Assembly (NCBI RefSeq): GCF_004217185.1
Contig: NZ_SHKL01000001.1
Span: forward strand, 2,664,001 to 2,728,000
Length of the DNA stretch: 64,000 nucleotides
Reading direction: 5' to 3'
DNA from: Pseudonocardia sediminis
Lineage (GTDB): Bacteria; Actinomycetota; Actinomycetes; Mycobacteriales; Pseudonocardiaceae
A program made the position numbers and the translations under genes. The notes beneath the pieces were generated by a model. It saw only the letters and a program-made list of their open reading frames with translations, was not told where the DNA came from and searched no databases. This document shows, one piece after another, positions 17,490 to 26,330 of this stretch. Each line of letters begins with the position of its first letter. The stretch's first letter is position 1.

Positions 17490-17975
17490 TCATCCTGATG
17501 CGGCCGGGGTGCAGCACCGCGGTGCCGCAGTGCTGGTGGAGACGTCGTCCGTCGATGTGGTCGGGGCGCCGGTCATGGTGCCCGCGATCCCGTCGGTGCC
17601 GTAGGTCGGTGAGTCGTCCTTGACGGTGTAGACCTCCCACGGCTCCTGGCCGGGGCCGTGCACCCAGACCTTGTCCTGGAGGGCATAACAGCAGGTGGTG
17701 TCGTCCTCGATCTGTGTGAACAGTCCCAGCTCCGACAGCCGCGCGGTCGCGTCGGTGACCTCGTCGGTGGTGGCGACCTCCACCCCGAGGTGGTCCATCG
17801 CCGTCGGCCGGTCGGGCTCGCCTTCGAGCAGGACCAGCTTGAGCGGCGGCTCGCTGATCGCGAAGTTGGCGTAGCCGGGGCGGCGCTTGGCCGGTTCGAC
17901 CCCGAACAGGGAGGTGTAGAACGCGATGGAGCCCTCCAGGTCGGCGACCCGTAGTGCCAGCTGAACCCGAGACAT
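17490..17975 (-). CDS. arsI: ArsI/CadI-type C-As lyase (glyoxalase fold)
   Basis: A 161-residue vicinal-oxygen-chelate enzyme of the ArsI family, which cleaves the carbon-arsenic bond of trivalent organoarsenicals such as methylarsenite using Fe(II) and O2. The paired Cys95-Cys96 in TTCCYALQDKVWV bind the arsenical. MDHLGVEV and EPWEVYTV hold the metal His and Glu ligands. GGAG lies 6 nt before the ATG at 17975. It is divergent from arsR and shares a 99-nt control region with it. The last about 35 residues are Thr/Ser-rich as in other members. Confidence 0.93.
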   Translation of the reverse strand: MSRVQLALRVADLEGSIAFYTSLFGVEPAKRRPGYANFAISEPPLKLVLLEGEPDRPTAMDHLGVEVATTDEVTDATARLSELGLFTQIEDDTTCCYALQDKVWVHGPGQEPWEVYTVKDDSPTYGTDGIAGTMTGAPTTSTDDVSTSTAAPRCCTPAASG

Positions 17976-18068
17976 GAGCAACTCCTCGATCGTCGATTGA
18001 GCGGCCGTCCGTGTGATTCGACGGCTGTCGATACAGAGGTTGCGCCCTGCTTCGGCAACTGTCAAGGT

Positions 18069-18082
18069 AGACGCATGTCTAA
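18069..18082 (+). promoter_or_regulatory. TAGAC-N4-GTCTA inverted repeat over the arsR start
   Basis: A 5-4-5 inverted repeat overlaps the ATG at 18075 in the arsI-arsR divergent region. It could be part of the ArsR operator and fits leaderless translation of arsR. Confidence 0.35.
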
Positions 18083-18488
18083 CCAGAAGGGGCTGCCGGC
18101 CTCGCGGAGCGATGTGGTCGGGTGCTGCGCGCCGTTGGTGGGGGAGCCGCTCTCGGGTGAGCAGTCGGTGGAGCTGGCCCGGGTGTTCAAGGCTCTCGGG
18201 GATCCGGTTCGGCTGCGGCTGTTGTCGTTGATCGCCTCGCACGCCGGCGGTGAGGCGTGTGTCTGCGATCTGACCGACGTGTTCGAGCTGACCGGGCCGA
18301 CGATCTCGCATCACCTCAAGGTCCTGCGCGAGGCCGGGCTGATCATCGGGGAGCGCCGGGGGACGTGGGTCTACTACCGGGTGCTGCCCGAGGCCCTGGG
18401 ACGCCTGTCCGAGCTGCTCATGCCGGCGACCGTCTCCGAGCTGTCGATCCCGGCGCCCGCGCAGGCGCAGGCGGTGGTGGGGGCATGA
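18075..18488 (+). CDS. arsR: arsenic-responsive ArsR repressor
   Basis: A 137-residue ArsR/SmtB winged-helix repressor. The recognition helix is TGPTISHHLKVLREAGLI. The As(III) site is the CVC in EACVCDLTDVF at the start of that region, and a CC pair near residue 17 may add a third thiol. It should release DNA on binding As(III), inducing acr3-arsC and perhaps the divergent arsI. There is no ribosome site at 18075. The stop overlaps the start of acr3 (ATGA). Confidence 0.94.
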   Translation: MSNQKGLPASRSDVVGCCAPLVGEPLSGEQSVELARVFKALGDPVRLRLLSLIASHAGGEACVCDLTDVFELTGPTISHHLKVLREAGLIIGERRGTWVYYRVLPEALGRLSELLMPATVSELSIPAPAQAQAVVGA

Positions 18489-19618
18489 GCACCGAGAATG
18501 CGACCGGCGCCGCCCAGGAGGCCGCGAACGACCCCGGGGAGGCCGGGATCGTCGCGAAGCTCTCCACCCTCGACCGGTTCCTGCCGGTGTGGATCGTCGT
18601 CGCGATGGCCGTCGGGCTCCTGCTCGGCCGGCTGATCCCCGGCCTGGCGCCGGCGCTGGACGCGATCGCGATCAACGGCACGTCGGTGCCGATCGCGATC
18701 GGGCTGCTGGTGATGATGTACCCGGTCCTGGCGAAGGTCCGCTACGACCGCCTCGACTCCGTCACCGGCGACAAGCGCCTGCTGATCTCCTCGCTGGTGC
18801 TGAACTGGGTCCTCGGCCCGGCGCTGATGTTCGCCCTGGCCTGGCTGCTGCTGCCCGACCTGCCCGAGTACCGGACCGGCCTGATCATCGTCGGGCTGGC
18901 CCGCTGCATCGCGATGGTCATCATCTGGAACGACCTCGCCTGCGGTGACCGCGAGGCCGCCGCCGTGCTGGTGGCGCTGAACTCGGTGTTCCAGGTGATC
19001 GCGTTCGGGCTGCTCGGCTGGTTCTACCTCTCGGTCCTGCCCGGCTGGCTCGGTCTGCCGGTCGCGGACCTCAACATCTCCACCTGGACGATCGTCGGAT
19101 CCGTGCTCGTCTTCCTCGGCGTCCCACTCGTCGCCGGATACCTCACCCGCACGCTGGGGGAGAAGGCCAAGGGCCGCGAATGGTACGAGTCGAAGTTCCT
19201 TCCGAAGATCGGCCCGCTGGCGCTCTACGGGCTGCTGTTCACGATCGTCCTACTCTTCGCCCTGCAGGGCCGCCAGATCACCAGCCAGCCCCTCGACGTC
19301 GTCCGGATCGCGCTGCCGCTGCTGGCCTACTTCGCCATCATGTGGGCCGGCTCCTACGCCCTGGGCCGCGGCGTCGGCCTCGGCTACGAACGCACCACGA
19401 CGCTGGCCTTCACCGCCGCGGGCAACAACTTCGAGCTCGCCATCGCCGTCGCGATCGCCACCTTCGGCGCCACCTCGGGCCAGGCCCTCGCCGGCGTGGT
19501 CGGCCCGCTGATCGAGGTGCCCGTCCTCGTCGCCCTGGTCTACGTCTCGCTGTGGCTGCGCCGCCGGCTCTTCCCTGCGCCCTCGGCCCCCACCGCGAGA
19601 TCCGGGCCCCGAACCTGA
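18485..19618 (+). CDS. acr3: Acr3-type arsenite efflux permease
   Basis: A 377-residue, ten-helix arsenite/H+ antiporter. Family motifs include MMYPVLAKVRYDRL, LNWVLGPALMFALAWLLLP, LARCIAMVIIWNDLACGD (with the essential Cys) and FTAAGNNFELAIAVAIATFG. Length and topology are those of Acr3 rather than ArsB. It is coupled to arsR by an ATGA overlap and followed 53 nt later by three arsenate reductase genes, a typical export-after-reduction operon. Confidence 0.95.
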   Translation: MSTENATGAAQEAANDPGEAGIVAKLSTLDRFLPVWIVVAMAVGLLLGRLIPGLAPALDAIAINGTSVPIAIGLLVMMYPVLAKVRYDRLDSVTGDKRLLISSLVLNWVLGPALMFALAWLLLPDLPEYRTGLIIVGLARCIAMVIIWNDLACGDREAAAVLVALNSVFQVIAFGLLGWFYLSVLPGWLGLPVADLNISTWTIVGSVLVFLGVPLVAGYLTRTLGEKAKGREWYESKFLPKIGPLALYGLLFTIVLLFALQGRQITSQPLDVVRIALPLLAYFAIMWAGSYALGRGVGLGYERTTTLAFTAAGNNFELAIAVAIATFGATSGQALAGVVGPLIEVPVLVALVYVSLWLRRRLFPAPSAPTARSGPRT

Positions 19619-19671
19619 CCGACCTGTCCGACCGCACGCCTCCTGCTGTCCTTCGAGGAAGAAGGCACGCC

Positions 19672-20328
19672 ATGACCAGCACGTGGCACCGAGACACCCT
19701 GTCCATCGACCAGCACCTCGCCCTCACCACCGCCGCGAACAACTTGGCCCGCGAGTTCGACGGCACCTTCGGCGCCGAGACCATCGAACGGTTCCTGCAC
19801 GCCTCCTACGACGAGTTCGCCGGGCGCGCGGTCGTGCTGAACTACCTGCCGCTGCTGGCTGAACGCTTCGCCCGCCAGCGCCTACGCGCCCTGGCCAAGG
19901 TCGAGGGCCGAAGCAGCGACAGCCGGCCCGTCGTGCTGTTCCTCTGCACCCACAACGCCGGCCGCTCGCAGATGGCGCTCGGGTTCTTCACCGCGCTCAC
20001 CGGAGACCGGGCGATCGGCTGGTCGGGCGGCTCGACACCGGGCAGCGCAGTCAACCCGGCCGCGATCGCTGCGATGGCCGAGGTCGGCATCGACATCAGC
20101 GGCGAGTTCCCCAAGCCCTGGACCGACGAGGTCGTCCAGGCCGCCGATGCCGTCATCACCATGGGCTGCGGCGACGCCTGTCCGGTCTTCCCCGGACGCC
20201 GCTACGAGGAGTGGGCGATCGCCGACCCCGACGCTCTCACCGTCGACGACGTCCGCCCCATCCGCGACGAGATCGAGCGCCGGGTCCGCGCACTGGTTGC
20301 CGAACTCGTCCCCGCCACCCCTGCCTGA
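19672..20328 (+). CDS. arsC: arsenate reductase (LMW-PTP type) with N-terminal helical domain
   Basis: A 218-residue protein that reduces arsenate to arsenite, which Acr3 then exports. Residues 1-80 form a predicted three-helix bundle found in actinobacterial ArsC proteins. The P-loop CTHNAGRS holds the nucleophile Cys92. A second pair of cysteines in MGCGDACPVFPG supplies the resolving thiols, pointing to a thioredoxin or mycothiol-linked cycle. GAGGAAGAAGG lies 6 nt before the ATG. It is the live counterpart of the degenerate protein at 12521. Confidence 0.93.
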   Translation: MTSTWHRDTLSIDQHLALTTAANNLAREFDGTFGAETIERFLHASYDEFAGRAVVLNYLPLLAERFARQRLRALAKVEGRSSDSRPVVLFLCTHNAGRSQMALGFFTALTGDRAIGWSGGSTPGSAVNPAAIAAMAEVGIDISGEFPKPWTDEVVQAADAVITMGCGDACPVFPGRRYEEWAIADPDALTVDDVRPIRDEIERRVRALVAELVPATPA

Positions 20329-20358
20329 TCACGTCACGAACCGAGGAGAGAAACCCTG

Positions 20359-20781
20359 ATGGCCGACGCCATCCCCGAAGTGCTGTTCGTCTGCGTCCAC
20401 AACGCCGGCCGCTCGCAGATGGCCGCCGCACTGCTCGACCACCACGCCGCCGGCGCGGTCACCGTCCGCTCAGCCGGCTCGGCCCCGGCCGAGACGATCA
20501 ACCCCGCCGTCCGCCAGGTCATGGACGAGATCGGGATCGACCTGTCCCGGGAGATCCCCAAGAAGCTCACCACCGACGCGGTCGACGCCGCCGACGTCGT
20601 GATCACCATGGGCTGCGGCGACGCCTGCCCCGTCTTTCCCGGCAAGCGCTACCTCGACTGGGAGCTCACCGACCCCGCCGGCCGGCCCGCCGACGAGGTC
20701 CGCGCCGTCCGTGACGACATCGACGCCCGCGTACGGAGCCTGCTCGCGGAGCTGACCAACGCGGGGAGCACGACTCGATGA
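20359..20781 (+). CDS. arsC: arsenate reductase, thioredoxin-type
   Basis: A 140-residue single-domain arsenate reductase. Cys12 in FVCVHNAGRSQM is the nucleophile, and MGCGDACPVFPG supplies the resolving cysteines. GAGGAGAG precedes the ATG. It lies 30 nt after the longer arsC, and its stop overlaps the next ATG. The two intact arsC genes differ in the N-terminal helical domain, so they may have different partners. Confidence 0.93.
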   Translation: MADAIPEVLFVCVHNAGRSQMAAALLDHHAAGAVTVRSAGSAPAETINPAVRQVMDEIGIDLSREIPKKLTTDAVDAADVVITMGCGDACPVFPGKRYLDWELTDPAGRPADEVRAVRDDIDARVRSLLAELTNAGSTTR

Positions 20782-21218
20782 CGGTGACCGCTCCCGATGG
20801 GACGAGCACCCCGTCGGTGCTGTTCGTCTGCGTCCGCAACGGCGGCAAGTCCCAGATGGCCGCCGGACTCATGCGCCACGCCGCCCACGGGCGGGTGACC
20901 GCGCACTCCGCCGGCACCGAGCCGGGCACGGCGATCAACGCACTGTCCGCCGAGTCACTGGCCGAGGTCGGAGTCGACATCAGCGGCGAGTCCCCGAAGG
21001 CGATCGACCCCGCACTGCTCCGCGACGTCGACCTGGTCGTGACCCTTGGCCGGGAGGCGAAGGTCGACGCACCGGCTGGGACGACGGTGCGGAACTGGGA
21101 CACCGACGAACCCTCCGAACGCGGCATCGACGGGATCGAACGCATGCGACTGGTCCGAGACGACATTGCCGTCCGTGTCTCGAAGCTGATCGGAGAGCTG
21201 GGGTCCGACGTCTGTTGA
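20778..21218 (+). CDS. ArsC-like LMW phosphatase with variant P-loop
   Basis: A 146-residue third member of the tandem. Its P-loop is CVRNGGKSQ with Cys18, so the usual NAGRS is NGGKS and the catalytic Arg is replaced by Lys. The downstream GCGDAC cysteine pair is absent: the corresponding region is VTLGREAKVDAPAGTTVRNWD. It could be a phosphatase or an arsenate reductase using another thiol donor. The ATGA overlap couples it to the preceding arsC. Confidence 0.85.
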   Translation: MTVTAPDGTSTPSVLFVCVRNGGKSQMAAGLMRHAAHGRVTAHSAGTEPGTAINALSAESLAEVGVDISGESPKAIDPALLRDVDLVVTLGREAKVDAPAGTTVRNWDTDEPSERGIDGIERMRLVRDDIAVRVSKLIGELGSDVC

Positions 21219-21316
21219 AGCCTCCAGCTCGCTTTCGTGAAGCCGTGAGAAGCCAGCCAGGCCATTCGATGGCCCGTAAGTCGCGTGACCAAGGTGCTGC
21301 GGGTCCAGGCGGTGGC

Positions 21317-21727
21317 TCACTCCGCAGATAACCCGGAATCCGGTGGACCGTGCCCCTTGTTCGGCTCGGGTTCGCGGACGGGAGTGTCCAAGACGTCCTT
21401 GAGTCGGGTCTGCTGATCCTCGGGGAGCTCGCCGACGAACCGCAGCAGTACGAGGTCTTCGTCGCCTCCGTGAGTCATTGCCTCGCGCATCAGTCGGGCC
21501 GCGTACTCGGCCCGGCTCAGCGTCGGCTCGTAGCGGTGCGCTCGTCCTTCTGAGACGCGGGTGAGATAGCCCTTGTCCAGAAGGTTGCCCATCGTCGAGA
21601 GCACGGTGGTGTATGCCAGGTCGCGGCTGATGCGCAGACCGTCCAGAACCTCGCGGACGGTGTGTGAGCGGTCTGCAGACCAGAGCTGGCCCATCACCTC
21701 GGCTTCGAGTGCCCCGAGCTGTCGCAC
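21317..21727 (-). CDS. BlaI/MecI/CopY family repressor
   Basis: A 136-residue winged-helix repressor starting at GTG 21727 with GAGGAG 4 nt upstream. The core reads LGALEAEVMGQLWSADRSHTVREVLDGL and LAYTTVLSTMGNLLDKGYL, diagnostic of the family. It should be cleaved or released by the M56 peptidase encoded 88 nt downstream. The C-terminal tail is charged and disordered. Confidence 0.92.
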   Translation of the reverse strand: MRQLGALEAEVMGQLWSADRSHTVREVLDGLRISRDLAYTTVLSTMGNLLDKGYLTRVSEGRAHRYEPTLSRAEYAARLMREAMTHGGDEDLVLLRFVGELPEDQQTRLKDVLDTPVREPEPNKGHGPPDSGLSAE

Positions 21728-21815
21728 CTGTCTCCTCGGCTGTCGGGTGGATGGACGCCACTCATCTGTGTTGGGAGATGAAGACTACCGACGTCGCACT
21801 GGCGGACAGTTGCCG

Positions 21816-22757
21816 TCACGCGCACGAGACGAGGAACAGCAGCAGGGCAGCGGCTGAGCCGGCGAGAAGCGGGAGCATGGTGCCGGTGACTATGGCGAGC
21901 GTGCACTCTCCGATCTGACGTTCCCGCGAGTGTTGCCGCTGGTCGTGGGTCAGGCGACGCAATCGGTGCTCCACAGATGTTCCTGCGGCGCCCAGGGCTC
22001 CGGGAGGCACCTCTGAGTGCCCTCCTGATGCGATGCCGAGCAGGGCGCGACGAAGAACTGTCCGGTCGTTGTATCGCGCGGCTCGCTCGTCTGCGGCGAG
22101 CTCGACGAGGTGGCGGATGGCCTGTGGTGCTCGCCGGAACAGGGGCAGCACGGGGAGTGCGCGCGCAAGGGCCTCGGCGATCAGGACCTGGACGTGGTGG
22201 CGGCCGACCAGGTGTGATCGCTCGTGGTCCAGGACGGCCTGTATCTCGGAGGCCCCGAGACGCCGGCGGAGGCCGGTGCTGGCCACTACCGCCTGTGCCC
22301 GGCCGCCGAGGCTGAACGCCAGGGCGTCGGAGTGGTCGATCCAGAGGACCCCTTGCTCCCACTCGCCGATGGGGCCGAGCATCGTGAGCAGCGTTCTGGA
22401 TCGGTTGCGCACCGTCGCGAGGCTGCGTCCGATGCGGGTCGTGGCCCTGACCGCGGCGACGGCGAGAAGCGCTGTTACTGCGAACGCTGCGGCTCCGTCG
22501 AGATGCAGGGGCCCGGAGCGCAATGCGGCCCAGCAGCTGGCGAGAAGCCATTCGGCCGCGGCGAGACCGCCGTGACCGGGGAGCAGCAACACGAGGAGCG
22601 CGGCCACGGCGCTCAGCCCGGTGCTGGCGATGGCCGACCACCACATACACAGGTGCGCCGCCGGGCTGAGCGATGTCCTGCTCAGTGTCGACAGTACGGC
22701 CGGCATCGCCACGCCCGTGGTGACCACGCCGACGACCAGCACTAACGCTGTGATCAC
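21816..22757 (-). CDS. M56 (BlaR1/MecR1-like) membrane metallopeptidase
   Basis: A 313-residue membrane protease. GTG 22757 with GAAGAGG 7 nt upstream gives a clean hydrophobic N-terminus (ITALVLVVGVVTTGVAM). The zinc site is HERSH in AVLDHERSHLVG, with the third ligand in ELAADERAA. There is no external penicillin-binding sensor domain, so the input is not a beta-lactam in the BlaR1 manner. It lies between the BlaI-type repressor and the MFS gene, and probably relays an envelope or metal signal. Confidence 0.9.
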   Translation of the reverse strand: MITALVLVVGVVTTGVAMPAVLSTLSRTSLSPAAHLCMWWSAIASTGLSAVAALLVLLLPGHGGLAAAEWLLASCWAALRSGPLHLDGAAAFAVTALLAVAAVRATTRIGRSLATVRNRSRTLLTMLGPIGEWEQGVLWIDHSDALAFSLGGRAQAVVASTGLRRRLGASEIQAVLDHERSHLVGRHHVQVLIAEALARALPVLPLFRRAPQAIRHLVELAADERAARYNDRTVLRRALLGIASGGHSEVPPGALGAAGTSVEHRLRRLTHDQRQHSRERQIGECTLAIVTGTMLPLLAGSAAALLLFLVSCA

Positions 22758-22902
22758 GACGGTGCCTCTTCCTGGACTGCTGCTCTGGAGGACGACGCAC
22801 AGGGCCCTGTCGCGCGGCCGCGGCGTCTCGCGCAGGGTAGGCGCCACTGCGGCGGTTGGGCAGGCGTGTGCAGAGCTGCTCGCCGACGTGCGGGGCGTTC
22901 GT

Positions 22903-24573
22903 TCACCGGCGCCTTGACGACCGGCGCTCGGGCCCTCCCCGCGGCGCCGTCCCTGGCAGTACGAAGGCGCTGTCCGGGAGTGGTCGCGGATGGCCATCAG
23001 GAGTGCGGGGATCGGAACGGGCCCCGGGCCCCGTGGCGGTGGGAGCCTCAGGCAGTCCTTCGCGTCCCGGCGGGAACGGCCGCTCGGCGCCTCGAGCGGC
23101 ACTCATCCGAAGGTGATGTGCAGGCCGTTGCACGGGCGCGGCCGGCACGAGCCGGATCGGCTCGGTGGGGGGTTCATTGCGGGAGTGGGGCTCGAAGGAT
23201 GACCGGTAGCGGGTGATGGGAGCGGTCGGATAGTCGTCGACGGCCGCGGAGACCGAGTCTGCCGGGGTCGTCGCGCTGGTCTCGGCGGCCGAGGCCAACG
23301 TCGTGACTGTGAGTAGCCCACGCCGGTGCAGGGCCGTGAGCGCCGCGGCAGAGAGGAGTCCGATCGTGATCAGGACGGCCCACGGGGCCGGAGCGAACCC
23401 CGCGGAGCGTGCGATGTCCATCGCCCAGCCGGTCCCGAGGTTGCCGAGCAGGATCCCGATCCCGCAGATGGTGTTGTAGAAGCCGTAGTGGGTGGCGACC
23501 AGCCTGTCTCGGGAAAGGGCCACGATCGTGTCCATCTCGAAGGGGAAGACGACTGCGGTGCCCAGGGCCAGGATCGCCGCGGCCGTCAGTAGCGCGCCGA
23601 CCCCAATCGTCGTGCCGGCGACGGTTCCGGCGAGAGCCGGGAACCCCCATGACAACAGCTCGGCGAGCAGCAGAGGCACGAACGCCGCGGCGAGCACGGC
23701 GAGCCCCCTGCCCAGCGAAAGGCCCGGGCCCCAGCGCGCCCGGCACCAGGCGGTCACCTTCATCTGGGCGGCGATCGTGACCCCGCCGGAGACCGCGAAC
23801 ACCGCGGCCACCACCACGGTCGAGCCCGTACCGGTGCTGACCAGCGTCCGCGCCTGCAGCGGCAGTGCCAGATACACCTGGTAGGACAGGACGTAGGAGC
23901 CGATCATGGCGATGGAGAACAGCAGGAACCCTCGATTGGCGGCGATGCCACGCCACTGTGCGAGTACCCCGCCGGTCTCGGATCCGGACGGCGGCTCATT
24001 TCCCCGTGCCGGTGGCAGGGCGCGGACCTGGAGCACTGTGAGTACGGCGAAGACGCCGGCGGCGACCAGGCAGGTGACCGAGAAGTCGATCCCGGTCAAG
24101 GCGAGCCCGATGAGAGGGCCGATCAGGATCCCGGTCTGGTAGAAGACGCTGAACAAGGCGAACGCCTCGACGCGACGGTCCCCGGAGTCGCGCGCCAGGT
24201 AGGCGCGCACGGCCGGGTTGAACAGGGCGCCGGCGAATCCGGTCGCGGCGGAGGCGATGATCAGCGTCGGGACGTTGTCGACGAGCCCGAGCAGTGCGAA
24301 CCCTCCTGTGCGCAAGGTGCACCCGGCGACGATCATCGGTTTGTAGCCGAAGCGGTCGGCGAGGCTGCCGCCGATCAGGAACATCCCCTGCTGGGAGAAG
24401 TTGCGCACCCCCAGGATCAGCCCGACCAGCAGGATCGACAGGCCGAGTCCCTGGGACAGGTGATCTGCCAGGTAGGGGATCAGCATGTAGAAGCCGAGGT
24501 TGATCGTCAGCTGGTTGAGCAGCAGCAGCTGGACCGATCGCGGAAAGGACCGGTACCGGCGCAGGATCCGCAT
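22903..24573 (-). CDS. MFS transporter with long disordered C-terminal tail
   Basis: A 556-residue 12-helix transporter. The motif-A loop is GGSLADRFGYKPM after TM2. The transporter core ends near residue 425. A 130-residue Pro/Arg/Thr-rich tail follows, unusual for the family. The start at 24573 overlaps the stop of the upstream PLP enzyme by one base, so the two are co-translated. The pairing suggests that it exports or imports the amino-acid product of that enzyme; the compound is unknown. Confidence 0.85.
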   Translation of the reverse strand: MRILRRYRSFPRSVQLLLLNQLTINLGFYMLIPYLADHLSQGLGLSILLVGLILGVRNFSQQGMFLIGGSLADRFGYKPMIVAGCTLRTGGFALLGLVDNVPTLIIASAATGFAGALFNPAVRAYLARDSGDRRVEAFALFSVFYQTGILIGPLIGLALTGIDFSVTCLVAAGVFAVLTVLQVRALPPARGNEPPSGSETGGVLAQWRGIAANRGFLLFSIAMIGSYVLSYQVYLALPLQARTLVSTGTGSTVVVAAVFAVSGGVTIAAQMKVTAWCRARWGPGLSLGRGLAVLAAAFVPLLLAELLSWGFPALAGTVAGTTIGVGALLTAAAILALGTAVVFPFEMDTIVALSRDRLVATHYGFYNTICGIGILLGNLGTGWAMDIARSAGFAPAPWAVLITIGLLSAAALTALHRRGLLTVTTLASAAETSATTPADSVSAAVDDYPTAPITRYRSSFEPHSRNEPPTEPIRLVPAAPVQRPAHHLRMSAARGAERPFPPGREGLPEAPTATGPGARSDPRTPDGHPRPLPDSAFVLPGTAPRGGPERRSSRRR

Positions 24574-25688
24574 CAGCGGCTCACCCCGTGGTGGTGGCCG
24601 CCTCGGGGGTCGAGGACGGTCGTGCAGCGGGCCCATCTGGTGACGTCGCGCTCCATGGGGTGGGCGAGCTCGTCGGGCTCAGTGCTCGGTGGCGCCTCGA
24701 GCAGGTTGTGTTCGTGGCAGAAGTCGTCGTTGTAGACGGTGTCGAAGTAGCGCTGCGGCCCGTCCGGGAACACTGCGGCGATCCGAGTCCCGGCCGGCAT
24801 CGACCGCGCCAGCCACCCGGCCACCAGCCCGACCGCGCCGACGCTCCATCCGCCGCTGGCGTAGGTCGCCGCGGCCATCGCCCGGCAGGCCCACACCGCT
24901 TCGGCCGGGGCGACCCAGTGGATCTCGTCGAAGGTGGGGTAGTCGACGTTGCGCGGGTAGATGCTCGACCCGAGCCCGCGCATCAGCCGGGGGCCCGCGG
25001 TCTGGCCGAAGATCGTCGAACCGACCGTGTCGACGCCGACGACCCGCAGGTGCGGGCTGTGGTGACGCAGGCTGCGTGCGATCCCCGCCGAGTGTCCACC
25101 GGTCCCGACGGAGCAGACGAGGACGTCGATCTCGCCGAGCTGGTGGCGCAGCTCGGCGGCCAAGGGCCGATACGCCTCGACGTTGTCCGGGTTGTTGTAC
25201 TGATCCGGGCACCAGGATCCGGGTTCGGCACCGAGCAGTTCGCTCACCCGGTCACGGCGCGCCTGCTGCCAGCCGCCCGAGAGCGCGGGGCGGGGCACGG
25301 TCTCGACCTGAGCGCCGTAGGCGCGCAGCAGCCGGAACATCAACGGTTCCATGCCCGGGTCGCTGACCAGCGTCACCGGGTGCCCGTGTGCGATCCCGGC
25401 CAGAGCGAGACCGAGCCCGAGCGTGCCGCTGGTCGACTCGACGATCCGGCACCCGGGGAGAAGGTCACCGCGCTCGCGGGCGCGGCGCACCATGTGCAGG
25501 GCCGGCCGATCCTTGATGCCGCCGGGGTTCGAGCCCTCGAGCTTGGCCCAGAACCCCCTCCCTGCCGGTGCGAAGGGCTCGTCGATCCAGACGATCGGGG
25601 TGTTTCCGACCACCTCGCTGAGACGGGGTGATCGGTGTGGGTTGGGTGTGGACCCGGTCGGCAGGGGCAGAACTGTCGCAGAGCTCAT
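24573..25688 (-). CDS. PLP-dependent cysteine synthase family protein
   Basis: A 371-residue fold-type II PLP enzyme. The PLP lysine is in [15 protein letters not shown], the substrate loop is [15 protein letters not shown], and the glycine-rich phosphate cup is [12 protein letters not shown]. It resembles cysteine synthase/cystathionine beta-synthase relatives and SbnA-type enzymes used to make 2,3-diaminopropionate. The ATG at 25688 has GGAAG nearby. It is coupled to the MFS gene, suggesting synthesis and export of a small metabolite. No other biosynthetic gene is beside it. Confidence 0.85.
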   Translation of the reverse strand: MSSATVLPLPTGSTPNPHRSPRLSEVVGNTPIVWIDEPFAPAGRGFWAKLEGSNPGGIKDRPALHMVRRARERGDLLPGCRIVESTSGTLGLGLALAGIAHGHPVTLVSDPGMEPLMFRLLRAYGAQVETVPRPALSGGWQQARRDRVSELLGAEPGSWCPDQYNNPDNVEAYRPLAAELRHQLGEIDVLVCSVGTGGHSAGIARSLRHHSPHLRVVGVDTVGSTIFGQTAGPRLMRGLGSSIYPRNVDYPTFDEIHWVAPAEAVWACRAMAAATYASGGWSVGAVGLVAGWLARSMPAGTRIAAVFPDGPQRYFDTVYNDDFCHEHNLLEAPPSTEPDELAHPMERDVTRWARCTTVLDPRGGHHHGVSR

Positions 25689-25782
25689 GAGGATCTTCCG
25701 TGACGTGCGCGCCGTCGAGGCACGCTTGGGGGAGCGAGGGCGGTTGTCGCACGGCGACACGTGCTGCGTGCCGCCTCGCCCC

Positions 25783-26193
25783 TCACGTCCGGAAGATCGA
25801 GGTCTCTCTGAGAAGGTCCCGGCCCGCCAACGGCCGGCTCGGTGATGGATCCGCCGCGGCTCGGACCGATCCCGGCCAGAGGTTCGGGCTGTACCCGGCG
25901 TCGTGAAACGTCACCGGAGATCCGAGGAGATCGGGTACCGGCTGGGCGCGGTCGGCAGAACGTGAGGCAGACAGCGACTTGGCCGCCTGGTCGCTCTGAT
26001 GACAGGACGGGCCGCTGTCGCCACCATGGTCGTGCGAGATTGCGGAGGCGGCGGCGGTCGTGTGGGGATGCAGCTCCCCGCCCGCTCCGCAGCTCATCTG
26101 GAACAGCGCAGCCACCAGGACGAGCAGAGTCGCCCCGAAGAGACGACGTCGCGGCGTCGACCACGACGGCAGCTCTGACCACATCCTGCTCAC
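25783..26193 (-). CDS. small exported His/Cys-containing protein, metal-associated
   Basis: A 136-residue protein with one N-terminal hydrophobic segment ([19 protein letters not shown]) that is a signal or anchor. It is followed by [17 protein letters not shown]. The His/Cys cluster and the location next to copper genes suggest periplasmic metal binding. I do not recognise a family with certainty; it is reminiscent of DUF6153-type proteins. It is divergent from the next gene. Confidence 0.5.
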   Translation of the reverse strand: MSRMWSELPSWSTPRRRLFGATLLVLVAALFQMSCGAGGELHPHTTAAASAISHDHGGDSGPSCHQSDQAAKSLSASRSADRAQPVPDLLGSPVTFHDAGYSPNLWPGSVRAAADPSPSRPLAGRDLLRETSIFRT

Positions 26194-26237
26194 AGTCGCT
26201 GGACCGTATCAGCCAGTCACGGCCGCCGAAGACCCGT

Positions 26238-26256
26238 CTACGGTCCAGGTCCGTAG
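26238..26256 (+). promoter_or_regulatory. CTACGG-N7-CCGTAG inverted repeat in a divergent promoter
   Basis: A 6-7-6 inverted repeat in the 137-nt divergent region between the His/Cys protein gene and the beta-propeller gene. Its size and spacing are MerR-operator-like, but no MerR gene is in the window. Confidence 0.4.
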
Positions 26257-26330
26257 ATGGCTACCATCGTGATCCGAAGATCGCCGATGCGAGGGAGACG
26301 CGTCCTGATGACCAGCACGGAGCGTTGCAG

